DNA of 64,000 nucleotides from Bryopsis sp. KO-2023 (GCA_030272585.1 BSYQ01000011.1:3534001-3598000), one strand, 5' to 3'. Positions 1-11,081 are shown, counted from the first letter of the stretch. Program-made: numbers and translations. The notes: a model not told the origin generated them from the letters alone.

Positions 1-526
1 CTTATCGTCGGTAGGTCTCGATCGATGGGGTCCACAGCAGTCGAAAGAGAGAAAGAGGAGGTTGGAACGTAATCGCAACACTGGCGGGGGTTTTGCAACT
101 GGTCATGACTTCCTTCCTAGCGCGGTGACATACCTCGGATAGGGCGCAGCAACTCCCGTCCAATAGAAATAGCATTTGTTCTTGACATCCTATAAAAGTT
201 CTGTGGGTGGTTTGATGCATTCCGTTTGCCCACTCTGCAACAGCTGTTGAAACATCGGCAGGGCACAAAATCGGAGCGGATTCCCTTCCTTTCTTGTATG
301 AACGTAGCGTTGAGCTCCTCCTGGTTGAGGCCATCTCGAATCGATGCAGGAAAATGGAAGAAAGCGACGAAAGAACGGCCGCCCGTGAAAGATGGGACCT
401 AGCGAGGACCAGATGGAGAGAAGCAAAATTCAGCAGCAAGCTTCTGTCGCTCCCTTACCGTGTGCTGCTTGCTGGTGGGCATTCACGTGATTGCGGCGTC
501 GATGCGATCTCAATTCAAACAAGAAA
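1..526. other. Left edge, no supported gene
   Basis: Overlapping open frames occur on both strands, but none shows a recognisable domain or a convincing splice pattern. The part nearest 527 is probably the promoter and 5' UTR of the Lifeguard-like gene that follows. An upstream non-coding exon of that gene could lie here. Confidence 0.4.
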
Positions 527-1758
527 ATGAGAAACCCTCAAAGGTTACTAATTGTGATTGCAGGAGGATATCCACCAAGTCCTGCCCTTGCTGTTGGGGT
601 GGACGAAGGTCAGGGTCAGACAGAGGAAGACCCATTGCTTGCTGATCCAGAGTCAGGTCAGGGGGCATTTTCACCCCTCTTCATTGAGGATTGATTGAAG
701 GGCAACACTTGCCACGCTGCTGTTTGAGAAATGTGGCAAATATTTGCATGGAAAGACATCAAGGATGTGGATTGAATCAACCCTGTGCTGTTTTTCATGG
801 TGGAAGGCCAAGGACCTAGACGAAAACCACCCAAGATCAAGTACAGGCGCAAATACACCACCGAATGCTACGAAGTTGTTGCAGGATTCCATGATCCAGT
901 CAAGTACAAACGCTTTGTTACGAAGGTTTTCGGATTTATCATGATCCAGCATCTCATCATGGCAGGCTGTGCGACACTCTTCTTTCAAGAACCGCGTGTC
1001 AAAGTGAGTCCAAATGCTCAAGCTATTCCTCTCTTTAAGATCTGGATTCCTGTTGATGTTCAAATTGAAAGCCTTGGCGGCCCGTTGACTGTACAAATGA
1101 GTTGAGACATGGGGTTGAGGCTCTTTAAAGAGCAAATTTGCTTGTAAATGCACTTGTCTATTTTCTCGAAAATTCAAGTGGAAAATGTATTTAACCGGTG
1201 AAATTTTTGTGCTTCTTGCAGGAGTTTGCTCGGGAGAATGATTGGATGGGTCACGCTTCATGGATTTTGCTTTTAATAATGATTTTGCTTGGTGTATGCA
1301 TGGCCAAGTTGATCAGGCTGATCCCACACGTTTTCTTAAGTCTTTTGTCTCTTTTTCTGACCGTGTTGCTGAGCTACACAGCAGCAGAATTCAAGACCAG
1401 GATAGGCATCGTCGCTGTTGCATGTGTGGCAGCCATCTCATTGACAGTCATAGGGATCGTGCTGCGAGGATGGCGACTGTCAGGCTGCGTTTCCTTTCTG
1501 GGTTCGATTCCGATCACAGTCATAGCATGTTGCTTTGCTGTTTTTATCTGTGGGGTCCCTTTTAAAGCCGCCGTTGCGGGAGGGTGTATGGCTGTGCTGT
1601 TCAGCTTGTATCTGGTTTGGGATCTCCGGCAGATTATGGGCGATAGGGTGCGCAGGGTAACTGCTGAGGAATGGGGTTTTGCTTGTGTCGGGCTTCACAC
1701 AGACCTCATCAACATGGCTTTTATCTTAGTCCAGCTCTTGGACATGGCAGCTGGGTAA
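527..1758 (+). CDS. Lifeguard/BAX-inhibitor-1 (TMBIM) family membrane protein
   Basis: Three exons are proposed: 527-656, 813-1003 and 1222-1758, giving 285 aa. The last two are well supported: the donor after 1003 reads GTGAGT, the acceptor before 1222 is TTGCAG, and phase is kept. The first exon rests on phase agreement and on its Pro/acidic content, which suits Lifeguard N-termini; otherwise the first Met is at 797. Seen: a basic KYRRKY stretch, then about seven hydrophobic segments, the first near GFIMIQHLIMAG, and a late YLVWDLRQIMGD motif followed by a last membrane span. This resembles the conserved 'YDxxxIMGD' region of TMBIM proteins. Known for the family: ER or Golgi membrane proteins that leak Ca2+ and restrain cell death. 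The length fits the family (about 240-300 aa). The function in this organism is inferred from the family only. Confidence 0.82.
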
Positions 1759-2759
1759 ATTTCGATATTCATTTCGGGGGACAGGTGTCACTGATTAGTG
1801 GGGTTGGGGTAGAAGAGGGTTACAAAAACAATTCGACATCTTAGAATAGACATCACAGTTTTTTATGCACGTAAAAAAGCTCTCCACAGTTTTTTTTTCT
1901 GGTTATGGTTGTTTTTTCTTTGTATCTATACATATGTTTTTCTGTGGTTTCATCGAATTCCTTTTTTTTCATTTTCAGATCTATGGATCCATATCGCTGT
2001 GAAAATGGGCTGGAACAAAAAAAATACATCATTGTTGTTGATATCTGTGGACCTATTTGTTTGTTTTGATTTTTGTCAATTCGACACTTGGTATGCTCAG
2101 ATATTGGTGGATACTGAAAGAGCAACAGATGTTTTATTCGATAAATACTTAAACAAGCTACACATATATACTCATATATTACGTTTTCATTCACTTGAGA
2201 AAGAGAGAAGCAGGAGCGCCTAGGCTGTCGCGGAACCTGTTTGATTGATTGATTGATTGCGGAACCTGTTTGTCTCTGGTCTCTGTTAATAATACTCCCA
2301 GTCCCATCGCCCGTCGAAAATCCTCCCTGACAACCCATTTTCATTCCCTAATAAAAATGATTGATTCCAGGTTATTTTTATCCCTTTATTTTCCTCAGGG
2401 TGACATACATTTTTTTTGTCCTTTTGTTGTCCCGACAAAGCAGCCCATCCCAGCCTCCAGAAATTGAGCCAGGACTCTCTTCCTTTGTTTAAAACAACAA
2501 AAACAGAAAGGGTGAGAAAAAGACGGCCGCCACCATCTGGGTTTTGTCTTCCCTCATCCACGAACTTAAGGTTTCTTTGAGAATGCACTGGAATTGCTTT
2601 TTGCCCAGGCTGGTCTGAGTGCTGCATCGTTGTTTTCAACTTGTTTGCTTCGAAGGAATCGGATGGGGATTTTCCCCTGTTTTCCCCCTCTGATGTCGCT
2701 TTGGTGACCGAGATTACAAGGGAAACATCAGGTCGTGTCAGCCGGGGTGCCAGCCAGGT
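1759..2759. other. Intergenic, no gene seen
   Basis: AT-rich 3' flank of the Lifeguard-like gene. It holds a short TGAT repeat near 2242-2259. No frame shows conserved motifs. The right part may already be unrecognised LINE sequence. Confidence 0.5.
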
Positions 2760-3368
2760 GTGAGTGTGTTTGAAGAAGAAACGACCAGCTCGCTTCAGTT
2801 GACGATGTTTTCAACAGTGAATCTTACGTCAGTACGCACAAGCTCCCCAGCCAGGAATATAACGCAAGAACTTGTTGCTCCACAGCGGTCAGAATTAAGT
2901 TTTTCAAAAAATTGCCCATCGGTGGAGAAGAAGAAAGTCAAGCAACCAGACACTCCGAAACGCCAGGACGATGTCAATTCAAAACAAGATCTCCACGATG
3001 CATGTATCTTTTGCCTTTCTGTCCTTTCGACAAGTTCTCTGCGAAAAATTTATTGTGCCTTTCGGGCGGGGGTTCATGGTCTTCAGGTAGATTCGGGTCG
3101 GTTACAACATCCTCTTGTGGTGCGGGAATTACGATTCTGCAGGGTATGTGGTTTTGGGGTAGTGGAGGATGAGTTCCATTTTCTTTATGTGTGTCCGGCA
3201 TATAATTTTTTGCGTATTCGCTGGTCAGAGTTTTTCCGTTGTCGCAATCTTTTCTTTCTCTTCAATAGGGTTGATCAGATTAAGGTTGCACGTATGTTGA
3301 AGGATTTTTTCCTCTTACGGAGGGCTGTCTTGTGTATTCGGGAGAACAATACTGCGGGTTCTTCTTAA
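2760..3368 (+). pseudogene. LINE ORF2 C-terminal remnant (zf-RVT-like)
   Basis: The last 120 or so codons of this open frame read like the region after reverse transcriptase in many LINE ORF2 proteins. A GVHGLQVDSGRLQHP stretch is followed by CRVCG, then EDEFHFLYVCPAY. This Cys-x2-Cys ... His ... Cys arrangement matches the zf-RVT-type finger. The first half of the frame has no recognisable similarity and may be unrelated. The frame stops a few codons after the dUTPase frame has begun alongside it, so the two domains are not in one open frame in this copy. It is a 5'-truncated fragment, not a host gene. Confidence 0.6.
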
Positions 3369-3768
3369 ACATGATGCTGCTCGAGTTCCGACTCGGGCTT
3401 CCTTGGGTTCGGCGGGCTATGACCTTTATTCGCCCCAGGATTATGTTATTCCAGCTTGGAATAACGGTCTGGTTGATATGGGTGTGGCGGTTGAAATCCC
3501 TCAAGGTTATTATGGTCGGTTGGAAATTCGTTCGGGTCTCTGTGCCAGGTTCAAGTTATTTCTGGGTGCTGGGGTTATTGACAGTGACTATAGGGGTTCT
3601 TTGATTGCGGTTCTTTTTAACTTCTCCTCTGAAGATTTTTACATTAAAGCGGGTGATAGGGTGGTTCAATTACTTTTGGAAAAAATTGTTACTCCTCAAG
3701 TAATTATTGCAGATTCTTTGTCCCTTACGGATCGTGGTTCGGGTAGTTTTGGGTCTACTGGCAGTTAG
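3301..3768 (+). pseudogene. dUTPase domain carried by the LINE
   Basis: The frame is open from 3301 to the TAG at 3766-3768 and has no ATG before the first motif. All five motifs of the homotrimeric dUTPase family are readable in order: SAGYDLYS; GRLEIRSGL; GAGVIDSDYRG, holding the catalytic Asp/Tyr region; AGDRVVQLLLEKI; and the C-terminal RGSGSFGSTGS, the P-loop-like tail. About 135 codons cover the whole domain, the usual size. The enzyme hydrolyses dUTP to dUMP and PPi and so limits uracil in new DNA. Its position just after a LINE finger motif and before the LINE 3' tail suggests it belongs to the element. In motif 2 the usual Pro is replaced (LEIRSG), so activity is uncertain. A captured host dUTPase exon is the alternative. 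Confidence 0.72.
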
Positions 3769-3917
3769 TGCCTGATGCTCTGTGTTTTTTGTTTTTTGTT
3801 TTTGTTTGTTTTTTGGTTCCAAACATTCGTCTGTTCACATTGGTGTACATTTTTCCGCAATAGAAGCTGGGTGGCTTCTTCGCGTGTAATTATGTTATGT
3901 TATGTTATGTATCTTTT

Positions 3918-4016
3918 GTTCCACTGGTAACTGAGCATTATGACGTCCTGAGGGGCATCAATGAGCAGAGAGGAAAGGTACAACATGAAATTTAGATCAT
4001 CAAGGCAGAGTGAGTA
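3918..4016. other. Short unassigned spacer
   Basis: About 100 bp between the LINE tail and the TA target of the next transposon. Nothing recognised. Confidence 0.4.
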
Positions 4017-4799
4017 CAGTGCTCCCTCGATTTAGTGCCGCCCCGTGACAAGCCGAAAAAGGCGGCACTAAATCGGGGTTGGCACTAATCACGGAACGTA
4101 CGACAAACACCCTGAAAGTGAAAAAATCGAAAAATAATCCCTTAAAGGATTATTAACCTTGTTAGTGTTCTAATATGGTGAAGGGAGTACGTAGGGGATA
4201 GTTGTCCATGGTGTAGGGGCGGGGACGTTGTGATAGAAATGGCGGCAGTCATTCACACTCTTTGCGGAAGCAGACGCAAAGGGGAGAGGTGTAAGTGGGC
4301 AGGAGGTTGCTGTGAAAAAAACAATGGTTAGACGGCATAGGCAAGATGTGAGTATGTGCCAACCACTCTTGAAATATACAGTCCAGCTTGCCACCGTCAA
4401 AACATGGAGAAAAAAACACACAAACGACTTATCCCCTGTTCAGCGACCAGAATCCGCCACCCCACCCACACGCTCCGTGCGCTTGATTGCCAACCTGTAC
4501 CTCGACAACCATCCAAACTATCTTCCTTCGCCACATCACAACACCAACAGAAAAGCAACCAAACAAAGATTGGCCACACAAATATGTTTGCCACATCAGA
4601 AACGAACGCCAAAAAGAAATAGCTTCGTAATTAGTAACAGTTTTTATAGGAACACTGCCCTTGATGAGCAGAATCGTCAAAATCGTCGTAGCATGTGATA
4701 ATCGTCATAGGAGACGTCAAAAGTCGTGACAAGCCAAAAAAAGCGGCACTAAATCGGGGTTGGCACTAAATCGAGCGGCATTAAATCGAGGGAGCACTG
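4017..4799. mobile_element. Non-autonomous Tc1/mariner-pogo type transposon (MITE)
   Basis: The element is flanked by TA on both sides (4015-4016 and 4800-4801). It begins CAGTGCTCCCTCGATTTA and ends with the near-complement TTAAATCGAGGGAGCACTG, so the terminal inverted repeats are about 18-20 bp with a single mismatch. TA duplication and a CAGTG start fit the Tc1/mariner-pogo superfamily. Just inside each end is the phrase GGCACTAAATCGGGGTTGGCACTAA, split here as GGCACTAAATCGG and GGTTGGCACTAA, which can also pair with the end sequence, so each terminus can fold on itself. No transposase frame is present in the 783 bp, hence non-autonomous. Confidence 0.8.
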
Positions 4800-4801
4800 T
4801 A

Positions 4802-5204
4802 TTTTGAACTCTTCGACTCCATTTCAAAAAAAAAGACTGCAGTAAGTGAGGTAGGTTGAGGGCTGGTTCTGCAGGGATGGTTGGGGCTCTCTACCGTCTC
4901 TGGCGGGTGAGGTCCGCGCTGCGCCGCCGACTGACTTGCGATTAATTTCAGCCGTCAAATGCTGCATTTTCGCCATTTTGAAGGGAGCCACGTCGTGCCT
5001 GCGTGTGTCTGTTGCTTTTAGTTCCCTTCGTGGTAGTGCTTTTAGCAGAAGCCGCACCAACTTCGCTTTTAGAGAAACGCCAGTTGATATTCATATTGGG
5101 GTGGTTGTGACGTCCGTTCACGGGATCGCGAAGCGTGCAAGGTGACCTCGAAGCTGCGTGGGACGTGTGGGGAACTTTTTTTCCGGAGATCCGATCACCC
5201 CAAG
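4802..5204 (+). promoter_or_regulatory. Upstream region of small gene at 5205
   Basis: About 400 bp between the MITE and the proposed ATG. Its base content is more mixed than that of the flanks. No TATA-like or other specific site could be assigned. An upstream non-coding exon is possible. Confidence 0.25.
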
Positions 5205-5572
5205 ATGCCTGGCAAGCCAACCTGTGGTGAGAGTTGTTGACAGCGCTCCATCGCTGACGGCCCTGAGGAAGTGTTGTTTTTCGTCAAGAAAGGTCCCGAT
5301 AGCTGCAGTTTTACGAGCAGTGTGGTTTTCTGTACTTGCGTTGACTTCGCTGAGGTGTAATAATATGTATTGGTTCTTCAGGCGCGGCCAATTGCTCCGT
5401 CTCCACTACAGAAAAGCAAGGCGCCACTCTTGAGCATGGAGTGGCGAAGGGCAAAGTTGGAACAAAGGGCGTGTTCTTGCTGGAACTGAGTCACGTGCTC
5501 GGCATAGATGAGATCAAGCACGATGGCGGTCTCTACTGCGTCAAAGACTCCAAGCCGACAAACCAGAAGTAG
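5205..5572 (+). CDS. Small 70-aa protein of unknown family, two exons
   Basis: Exons 5205-5226 and 5382-5572. The donor reads TGTG|GTGAGA, the acceptor TTCTTCAG, and the one-base phase overhang matches exactly (G + GC gives Gly). The predicted start is MPGKPTCGAANCSVSTTEKQ; the middle, GVFLLELSHVLGIDEI, is an amphipathic or hydrophobic helix candidate; the end is GGLYCVKDSKPTNQK. Three Cys residues are present and there is no signal peptide or membrane span. I do not recognise the family. Support comes from the splice sites, matching phase, and a balanced composition unlike the surrounding AT-rich DNA. It could also be one part of a longer gene with unseen 5' exons. Confidence 0.45.
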
Positions 5573-6628
5573 TCGCTGCGGCGAATCGACGCGTGAGTTG
5601 AGTGGAATGATCTGGGGGCTGAGATAGAGTCGGCCGCGAAGTAGGTAAGACTTTGCGACGGTGGACGTCTTGCGAAGCTTGTGGAAGAGCGTCGATGATC
5701 CATGCAAGAAAGCTAGGAAAAGGGAAAAATAAATCAGAGGTCGAAATAAAGATCCAGTTTGCGTGCACATCATTTTCTTTTTGGTCGATTTGGTTGGTGT
5801 CTGAGCTGTTCAGACAAGGTAGGAAATTTCAGGGAAGAATTTTGAAAGGTGCTCTTCTAGAAGCACTGCAGGTTCCTCAACGGTTTTGGTTTTGGTTGAT
5901 CCCGAGGATGCCTTGTGAAAATTTTATTCTATTTTACTTAGGAAAAAAAAGAAATAGAAGGTGGAGCATGATCATTGAATTGATCTTGGCTCTTTTCTCA
6001 ACGTTGGTTTTCGTTTTCAGGTTGATTTAAGTGGGGGCGTTTTCGGGTTGATTTAAGTGGGGGCGAAATTGCCTCTTTTTCGTTTTTGTTGCTTTTATCG
6101 AAAGAGCTTCTGTTGTTTTTTATTTATTTTTATTGAATGAACATGGATGGGAGTTAGAAAAAAATCGGGGGGATAGAAAATGTATTTAGAGAGTGCTGGG
6201 GTTTCTGTCACCAGTTGCACTCCTAGAGTGTGTAATCATGTTATGTTATGTTCTGATGCAGACTTCAACTGAGGTTGTGCTAGTTTTCAAATGTATTGAA
6301 CCAAGGCTGTCCATAGAACAAATATATATTTGATCAGATATATATCAACTCATGGGCCCGCCGCTCTGGCGATGATAAACCGAGGTCCTGCTTCTGCTTG
6401 GATAAACATAATAAAAGTTGATGAAGTGCATTGACTGAGAACTCCTTGACACCACCCCCTTTCCAAAATTTCCCTGGACCTTACAAGCCAATTTAAATAC
6501 CCAGCTGTAGCGCTGTTTGCGAACAGGACTCACCCTGCAAGGGGTAAGAAAATATAAAAGAATGATCTCACTCTCTGTGGCCGAAAAGCCAAGCGAAACA
6601 GAGGTGGGATGACTAAGAACAGCATCCA
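5573..6628. other. Intergenic, with a second LINE-like tail
   Basis: No gene recognised. At about 6013-6064 a phrase GGTTGATTTAAGTGGGGGCG is directly repeated. At 6229-6253 GTGTAATCATG is followed by TTATG repeats, nearly the same as the tail of the dUTPase-linked LINE at 3887-3917. About 200 bp left of it may therefore be the 3' end of another truncated copy. The right end is the 3' flank of the LDAH-like gene. Confidence 0.4.
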
Positions 6629-7916
6629 TCAATCGTTGAGTGGAATCTTCCCTTGGACTTTGGAGCCCGATATGATTTTCACGATTATGTTTGCTAGGGA
6701 CTCAGACATCGAGACAGACACAGGAAACCCATGAACAAATCCTTCTAGATTGTGCATTCGGATTTTGCTGATGCTCTTTTCTATCTCTTTTTGCTGCCAG
6801 TCTGGAAACCACGTATCCCCAGGAGTGTGCAGCAGAATCATGTTTTCAGCAACATCCCTCACCAAGTCCAGATCAAAATGTTCCAACTCCCTGTCAAACG
6901 AACAAAAAAAAAAAGCACAAATAGAGTCACACGAGGTTTCCACATCAATAGTTTCCAACTGAACTTGATGATGAAACTAATCTCTTGGGGGGGAGGTGCT
7001 CTGACCCCATTTTGTTTTCATTCTTTCTTCTGCTGACGCAAAAAATTCTTGCCAACTGTGCCAACCCAACATATGTCTATCTGTGTGCATGATGATGGCT
7101 GATTTTCCAGGGGCGGCCAGCGCGAGTAGAGTGCATATCTAGAAAGAAAAAGACGCTTCTGCCCCACCTGAACTCGCAGCGTGCTAGGTGACAGGCGTTC
7201 TTGACGTGATCCCTCGATATCAAGCCTGTCGTCGCAGCGACAGCGTGAGGATCCAGGGTGCCGTCCACCAACCTCGTCAGTAACTCCAGGATCGGCCGAG
7301 GCAAAAAACTCAACACCCATGACGTCCCATTGACGACTCCCAAGGCGTCCAACGCCGCCAGAGCCTTCAGTCCCTTCTGACGAGACGAAAAGGGGTCGCA
7401 CGCTAGAAAAGGAAACAGAGCAACATACTCGATATCACTCTTTCCTCCAGTGCTGGTCTGCAAGTGATCCACCGACTTCAGGGCCATGTACGCTCCAATC
7501 GAGTGGCCGATAACGACAGTTTTCCCATCGAAGTTCTCGCAGTAGCTTTTCAATACTGCCTGCTTGTGCTTGATCTGTTCTCGCAGAGAGAACGTCCGTT
7601 GAGCGTGGAGTCCAAATCCTGATTCGTGGCCGAGGTAGCTCACCCCAACGACGGACGCTCGCCCACCGAGTGCGGAATGAAGAAACTTCAGAAAGTGGGT
7701 GTAGTATCGACAAGCGCCAGGGTTTCCTGGCAGAAACACAACTTGCAGGTCGGGCCTCTCGCGCAACGAGAGGGCGTCGACCCCGTACAATTCGGTGCGA
7801 TTTCCTTCGAATTCCTCGATCTTGTGCCACACGCCATTCGGAAGCTCATAAAACGCTGGCGGAATGTCTGTAAACGTGCGGAGCTTCGGCACGTTCCACA
7901 ACCACCGCCAGCCCAT
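6629..7916 (-). CDS. LDAH: Lipid-droplet-associated hydrolase (LDAH family)
   Basis: Two exons, 7916-7168 then 6890-6629, 336 aa. The junction TTCAG|GTGGGG ... TTGACAG|GGAG keeps phase. Alpha/beta-hydrolase landmarks appear in family order: the oxyanion-loop FLPGNPGACRYYTHF; the nucleophile elbow GHSIGAYMALK with catalytic Ser; the acid region LHTPGDTWFPDW (Asp), which matches the GTIDPWCP region of animal LDAH; and EGFVHGFP with the catalytic His. The family acts at lipid droplets, proposed as a sterol-ester or lipid hydrolase. The frame stays open to an upstream Met at 8063 (385 aa). The extra 49 residues are Arg/Ser-rich and that ATG sits inside a TGACGTC motif, so 7916 is preferred; a targeting leader is the alternative. 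It diverges from the FAD-oxidase gene at 8640. Confidence 0.88.
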
Positions 7917-8054
7917 TCTGCGTCTCAAGCGGCCAACCCCAGTGTCTCGTCTGAGATCACATGCTATTGCTTTGTTGATCGTCTGTCTGGAAAGAATTCG
8001 ACGGTGACTGTGGGGGCTTTTCGAGGCTGTGCGAAGCTTCCTTTGACTGACAAA

Positions 8055-8262
8055 AGACGTCATGACCTCTGTCGAAGGCGTCGCCTTCGACAGACGGCAT
8101 ATGGTGCCGTGGAGGAGAAGTCAGAGAGCCGAAATCTGACATTTCTGCCAGCATCGCGCCCACCAGCGAGGGGCTGCGCGCGCGCTCTGCAGAGGGATGA
8201 CGGCCTGGGACGAAGGGAAGGATACCAGGCGTCATACCTCGTATGACGTCTATGACGTTTGT
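8055..8262. promoter_or_regulatory. Shared upstream region with TGACGT motifs and a perfect palindrome
   Basis: The region lies between the divergent LDAH-like (-) and FAD-oxidase (+) genes. TGACGTC-type cores occur at about 8055-8066, 8230-8235, 8242-8249 and 8252-8258, the kind of site bound by bZIP/CREB-like factors. A perfect inverted repeat with arms TCTGTCGAAGGCG (8068-8080) and its complement (8082-8094) has a one-base centre. The regulatory role is inferred from position and motif density. Confidence 0.4.
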
Positions 8263-8639
8263 GATCAAAACGCCGTGTCTTTGTCGACTTTTTTTCACGG
8301 TCATTTGCGCCAAGCACTCTTCCCTTGTTCGCAACGCATGCGCCCTGGCGGCATGCTTTCTCATCCACATTATCAGGCCCATATGAATTCGTGGTGATTG
8401 GGGGCGTTTTCGTTTCGGGTTGGTTCGTTCAAGAGTTAATAACGCCAAGCTTTTCACTGGAAGAGCCCACCCCATTTCTTTCCCAATTACCAAATCCTTT
8501 CAACACTTCAATCCCTCAGCGTCGTTTCCTGAGAGGGGGTCGATGACTGGAGAAAGAAAAGACGTTTTATAGACCATCGATAGGGGGGCGGGGAGGGCGA
8601 TAGGGCACCAAAATCTTTCGATTTTATTCGTTTTGGAGC

Positions 8640-11044
8640 ATGTTTTCTAGAGTGGACTCGAAACAGCCACGAAAGTATCGAAGGCCCGCCCCTCGAAAAC
8701 TGTTTGCCTGGTGCTCCGTGTGGGGTGTTGTGGGTTTGCTTCTTACGTTCGTTTTGTTCGCTGATAACTCGGGGACGCTCGCTAATGAAGAGAGTAAGTC
8801 CAATTCTGCAATAGTAATAATATATAATATCCAATGACTTATCGTCAGTTTTTCCTTTTTCCTGTTTTCGAATGTGTGTGACATAGAGGCTCCAAATGTG
8901 TTTCACACATCTAGGTCTCAGCACATGTGTAATTTTTTTCTATTGTCTGTTTTTGTTATTTTTGGAATGGATTGATGGACTGATCAATTCATGGCTTTTT
9001 TTATCGGCTGTTGTAAAATATTTTCAGTGATAATTGGTCTGGATACTATGAAGACTTTTCTTTATTATTGTCGAAGGTAAATAATATGGGTTTTTTTGCT
9101 ATAGATAGAACGATTTTGCAGCAAATCACTGCCAATCTTTGCTGTGCTTAACCCTGGACGTGCATGCCGATTTTCTGACCTCCAATCCACAGATTCAGCG
9201 GTTCACAATATCGTTATACAAACATAACACACGTGTGTTTTTTCTCTGTATTTAATATGTTAATATTTTCTCTCTGCATTTAATTGCAGATATTCGACTG
9301 CAGTCTGGTGGTGTCTGCAACAACCCTGCCCTCCGGAACGCATTTGAAGAGAACGATATAGATGTTTTTCTTTGCAAGGGTGATGATGGATACGAAAAGG
9401 TACTGGCTCATATCCTTGTCTTTTATTATAATATTCGTTTTCGAATTGAAGCTACCGCTGAAAGATAAAGAATAGCTGGAATTATCCTCCTTTTTTGTTT
9501 GTGTCACACTTTTCTTTGTCTTCATCACAATTTTCTTTTCTTTTCTTTTCTTTTTGTTTCGTTTCGTTTCTTTTCGTTTCTTTTTTTCTAGGTGTCTCCT
9601 AAGCACCTGGCATAATGTTATGTATGTCTTGAGGTTTTTGTATAATTTCCTCTCATTTTTTTTTTAATTATTATTTTTTTCTCTTTTGAAGCTTAGGCTT
9701 CTCGGATTTGGAACATGCTTTCTCAAAGGGATCCCTTGGGGGTGGTGCGACCAAGAAACGAAAAAGAAATCGGAGCGATTTTGAAAACAGCAATGCAACA
9801 TGGATTTGCTGTCACTGTGAAGGGTGGAGGACACAGCCCAGCTGGGTGGGGAGTTGAAGAAGGTATCCATCCATATAAAATATACATATATTTGCGAAAT
9901 GCTGCCCTTCTCATGGAAATGTGCCATGGGATGATTCAGATATTCAAGTGTCACAGTGTTGCATCCCTTTTGCCCAATTGTTGCTGAACCAGAAAAAAAA
10001 AAATAAAAAAATATATATATATTGGTAATAAATAAAAAGGCTGTTTTTTTGGACAATATATTGATATATTTTTACTTTTTTTTTTCCTTCTGGGTCAAAG
10101 ATCGCCAGTATCTCACTTCCTCAACGGAAAAATGTGTTTTTTGTGAATCTCCAGGCCGATCATTTTTTTCTCTCCATTTTTTCCATCTTTTTTGACTTTT
10201 TTTTTGACTGATGTTTTCCACAATGAATGACTTCTATAAATTTCCGTCTCCCTTCTACTCAGATGCTATCCTGATTGATATGTCGAGAATGAAGCGAATT
10301 AAAGTGGATCCTGAGGAAAAAGTGCTGTGGGCTGAGGGTGGGGCAATTTGGGACGATGTGGTCCCACTGATGGAAAAACACTCTTTGGCTTATGTTGGAG
10401 GAGAATGCCCCTCTGTTGGTATCGTGGGGGTGGCGCTTGGTGGAGGGACTGGTTGGTTATCTAGGTAATGATATAACAGGGTTGGAAAGGGAGGGGGGGG
10501 GTCGCATGCTTCTTGAGAAATGTGTTCTTTTCTGGTGGGATCGACACCAGTTTTTTTATGTATTTAGGCTGAGAAAAAGTGAGAGTTGCTTTCTTTTCGT
10601 AGTCTCACATAAAAAAGTGTGATGTTTAAAAAAGTGTGATCAGGATTGAAGAAGACACTCGCTTAAACGTTGGAATTTGGGTTGGTTGTGTTCTGCAGGG
10701 ATCGAGGTTTGATTTCCGATAACATCATTTCCCTGAACCTGGCCTTGCCGAACGGAAGCTTCGTTGAGGTTTCCTCGACGAAACATCCGGAACTGCTGTG
10801 GGCTCTGTCTGGAGCGGGGCATTCGAATTTCGGTGTCGTCACTTCGATACGATTTCGATTGCATGATGCCCAGCCGGAATATTTTGCTGGAAATTTGTGT
10901 TTCAGTGTTGCTGATGGGATGGAATTGAGGAAATTTGGAAGGGTTTATGCGCAATCCATCGGGAAAATCACGGACAATCGATTGACGATTTATTTGGTCT
11001 TGAGAAGGGGTTCCGGGTTGGGTTATGGTGGGTTGTCATGGATG

Positions 11045-11081
<37 letters not shown>

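Larger units (their letters stand above)
2760..3917 (+). mobile_element. Degenerate LINE 3' end with dUTPase domain and short-repeat tail
   Basis: The segment carries the C-terminal zinc-finger-like part of a non-LTR retrotransposon ORF (to 3368), then a complete trimeric-type dUTPase domain in another frame (to 3768), then about 120 bp of 3' UTR. It ends in a pentanucleotide run, GTGTAATTATG followed by TTATG units (about 3887-3917). Tails of short tandem repeats instead of poly-A are typical of several LINE clades. No reverse transcriptase is present, so this is a 5'-truncated copy. A similar tail lies near 6229-6253. Confidence 0.65.

Noticed and set aside
5378-5773. 131-codon minus-strand ORF
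   Set aside because: It overlaps exon 2 of the small plus-strand gene, has no splice context and no motifs.
8063-8063. Upstream Met of the LDAH-like gene as the start
   Set aside because: The 49 added residues are low-complexity and the ATG lies in a TGACGTC motif of the shared promoter; kept only as an alternative.
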